Origin: Bifidobacterium breve
Lineage (GTDB): Bacteria; Actinomycetota; Actinomycetes; S36-B12; UBA5976
Direction of reading: 5' to 3'
Assembly (NCBI GenBank): GCA_945861165.1
Contig: CAMATO010000058.1
Location: forward strand, 1 to 6,837
Length of the DNA: 6,837 nucleotides
This document shows positions 5,787 through 6,837 of this stretch, piece by piece. Every line of letters begins with the position of its first letter. Positions within the stretch are counted from its first letter, which is position 1. Both the position numbers and the translations under genes were made by a program. Under the pieces are notes generated by a model. That model had not been told where the DNA came from, made no database searches, and saw only the letters and a list, made by a program, of their open reading frames with translations.

Positions 5787-6557
5787 ATGGCAAAGCCAAG
5801 CGCAACACAAATCAAATCATTAAAGAACTTCAACAGAATTGCGGGAGTATTTCATCTCTTGCAAATGTTGGCAGTTCTAGCACTTGCTAATGATTTTGCA
5901 TTACCGATGACCGGAACCTATTTAAACGGTCCTCCAGGAACCACTTTTAGTGCACCTGTAGTAATTCTTGAAACCCCAGTTGGGCTTGCAGTGGCATTGT
6001 TCTTAGGACTTTCTGCGCTTTTTCACTTTATTGTTTCAAGCGGAAAATTCTTTAAGCGATACTCATCTTCTCTTCTTAAAAATCAGAACATCTTTAGATG
6101 GGTTGAGTATTCACTTTCTTCATCCGTGATGATCGTTTTGATTGCCCAAATTTGTGGAATCGGAGACATTGTTGCTCTGTTGGCAATATTTGGTGTTAAT
6201 GCTTCCATGATTTTATTTGGCTGGTTACAAGAAAAATATGCTCAACCTAAAGATGGAGATTTACTTCCATTTTGGTTTGGGTGCATCGCAGGAATTGTTC
6301 CTTGGCTTGGATTACTAATTTATGTAATCGCACCAGGATCATCTTCTGATGTGCAGGTGCCGGGATTTGTTTATGGCATCATCATTTCCTTGTTCGTCTT
6401 CTTTAACTCATTTGCCCTTGTCCAATATTTGCAATACAAAGGCAAAGGTAAATGGAGTAACTACTTAAGAGGAGAACGTGCCTATATTGTTTTGAGCTTG
6501 GTTGCAAAATCAGCTTTGGCATGGCAAATCTTTTCCGGAACTTTGATTCCTGCCTAA
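5787..6557 (+). CDS. Heliorhodopsin (HeR), retinal-binding light sensor
   Basis: Seven-TM retinal protein of the heliorhodopsin family, which sits in the membrane with inverted topology (N-terminus cytoplasmic) and has a slow photocycle without ion pumping in characterised members. The protein has 256 residues. Helices at about 13-34, 58-84, 102-125, 127-150, 159-183, 192-217 and 228-251, with the family's long A-B loop (about 35-57). Key residues agree in number with the type protein 48C12: K241 (Schiff base, in SLVAKSALAW), S237, counterion E107 (in RWVEYS), H23, Q26, H80, N101, N138, E149 and W246. The ATG at 5787 has AAGGAG 5 nt upstream (5776-5781). It lies 109 bp behind glnA, across a terminator. 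An actinobacterial heliorhodopsin has been reported to bind glutamine synthetase and change its activity, so this pairing may be functional. No retinal-synthesis gene is present in the window. Confidence 0.97.
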   Translation: MAKPSATQIKSLKNFNRIAGVFHLLQMLAVLALANDFALPMTGTYLNGPPGTTFSAPVVILETPVGLAVALFLGLSALFHFIVSSGKFFKRYSSSLLKNQNIFRWVEYSLSSSVMIVLIAQICGIGDIVALLAIFGVNASMILFGWLQEKYAQPKDGDLLPFWFGCIAGIVPWLGLLIYVIAPGSSSDVQVPGFVYGIIISLFVFFNSFALVQYLQYKGKGKWSNYLRGERAYIVLSLVAKSALAWQIFSGTLIPA

Positions 6558-6576
6558 TCACGATCAGCACCATACT

Positions 6577-6612
6577 TTTAAGGCCCCTCAGAAATTAGGG
6601 GCCTTAAATTTT
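6577..6612. terminator. Hairpin terminator between heliorhodopsin and the hemolysin III-like gene
   Basis: Perfect 12-bp stem, 6577-6588 with 6597-6608, around an 8-nt loop (6589-6596); the GC core is AGGCCCCT with AGGGGCCT. On the plus strand it is followed by TTTT (6609-6612), so it ends the heliorhodopsin transcript. The minus-strand side has a poor U-tract, so bidirectional use is possible but less certain. The right arm contains the stop codon of the convergent gene (6604-6606). Confidence 0.82.
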
Positions 6613-6837
6613 ATACATCTGTACTACCGTTAAAGAAATAGCAACGTAATGACAAATGTAAGCTGCAATCGTAAATGAGTGAAACAACTCGTGAAACCCA
6701 AAGTATTTAACACTTAATTTAGGTTTCTTTAACCCATAAATTATTGCCCCAACCGAATAAAGCACACCCCCAGCAATGATGAACCCTACGATTAACCAGC
6801 CAGCGTGATTGACAAATTCGGGAAGATAAAAAATAGC
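6604..6837 (-). CDS. Hemolysin III / PAQR family membrane protein, C-terminal part
   Basis: Only the last 77 residues are in the window; the start lies beyond the right edge. The reading frame is open to the edge and ends in TAA at 6606-6604. The segment holds a TM helix with GGVLYSVGAIIYGLKKP (window residues 23-39), then FGFHELFHSF (46-55), then a final TM helix with AAYICHYVAI (58-67). This is the standard C-terminal pattern of the hemolysin III (YqfA/TrhA) family. H49 and H53 form the HxxxH pair that binds zinc in PAQR proteins. Family members are usually a little over 200 residues, so about one third is visible. Despite the name, the role is probably membrane homeostasis, not haemolysis; the true function is unsettled. 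It converges on heliorhodopsin. Confidence 0.9.
   Translation of the reverse strand, partial: AIFYLPEFVNHAGWLIVGFIIAGGVLYSVGAIIYGLKKPKLSVKYFGFHELFHSFTIAAYICHYVAISLTVVQMYKI

Noticed and set aside
5787..6557. Reading the rhodopsin as a proton pump (actinorhodopsin)
   Set aside because: Actinorhodopsins belong to type 1 and carry a DTE/DTx-type acceptor/donor motif in helix C. Here helix C has E107 in WVEYS, and the residue set is that of heliorhodopsins.

Overview
The window looks like a piece of a low-GC, streamlined actinobacterial chromosome. The best fit is a planktonic freshwater lineage of the acI/Nanopelagicales type, but that placement is inferred from gene content and by-eye composition, not from a search. 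Three things support it. The order lipB, lipA, DUF4191, RDD protein, glnA matches the actinobacterial block known from Mycobacterium tuberculosis (Rv2217 to Rv2220). The genes use A/T-ending codons throughout, unlike high-GC actinobacteria. A heliorhodopsin lies directly behind glnA.

Layout, left to right. (1) Positions 1-1274, minus strand: N-terminal part of an MMPL-family RND exporter, running off the left edge. (2) A 127-bp divergent promoter region. (3) Positions 1402-3715, plus strand: lipB, lipA and a DUF4191 membrane protein, joined by single-base stop/start overlaps. lipB has promoter geometry suggesting a leaderless mRNA. (4) Positions 3705-4052, minus strand: a small RDD-family membrane protein whose 3' end overlaps that of the DUF4191 gene. 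(5) A 200-bp regulatory region between the RDD gene and glnA, holding a four-part array that closely matches the actinobacterial GlnR box. (6) Positions 4253-5677: glnA, a type I-beta glutamine synthetase with the tyrosine adenylylation site. (7) A strong intrinsic terminator. (8) Positions 5787-6557: heliorhodopsin with the retinal lysine (K241) and the counterion glutamate (E107). (9) A hairpin terminator. (10) Positions 6604-6837, minus strand: C-terminal end of a hemolysin III/PAQR-like membrane protein, running off the right edge.

How the parts relate. lipB and lipA form the de novo lipoylation pathway, which supplies lipoyl groups to 2-oxoacid dehydrogenases and the glycine cleavage system. 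glnA is the central ammonium-assimilation enzyme. Its upstream array implies GlnR control of transcription, and its LYELPP motif implies post-translational adenylylation. The neighbouring light-sensing heliorhodopsin is the most interesting element: an actinobacterial heliorhodopsin has been reported to bind and modulate glutamine synthetase, so this pair is a plausible light-to-nitrogen-metabolism module. That link is already described for relatives and is not new here. The GlnR box and the terminator between glnA and the heliorhodopsin gene add regulatory detail.

No insertion sequences, tRNA or rRNA genes, CRISPR arrays or signs of recent horizontal transfer were seen. No gap between genes exceeds 300 bases.
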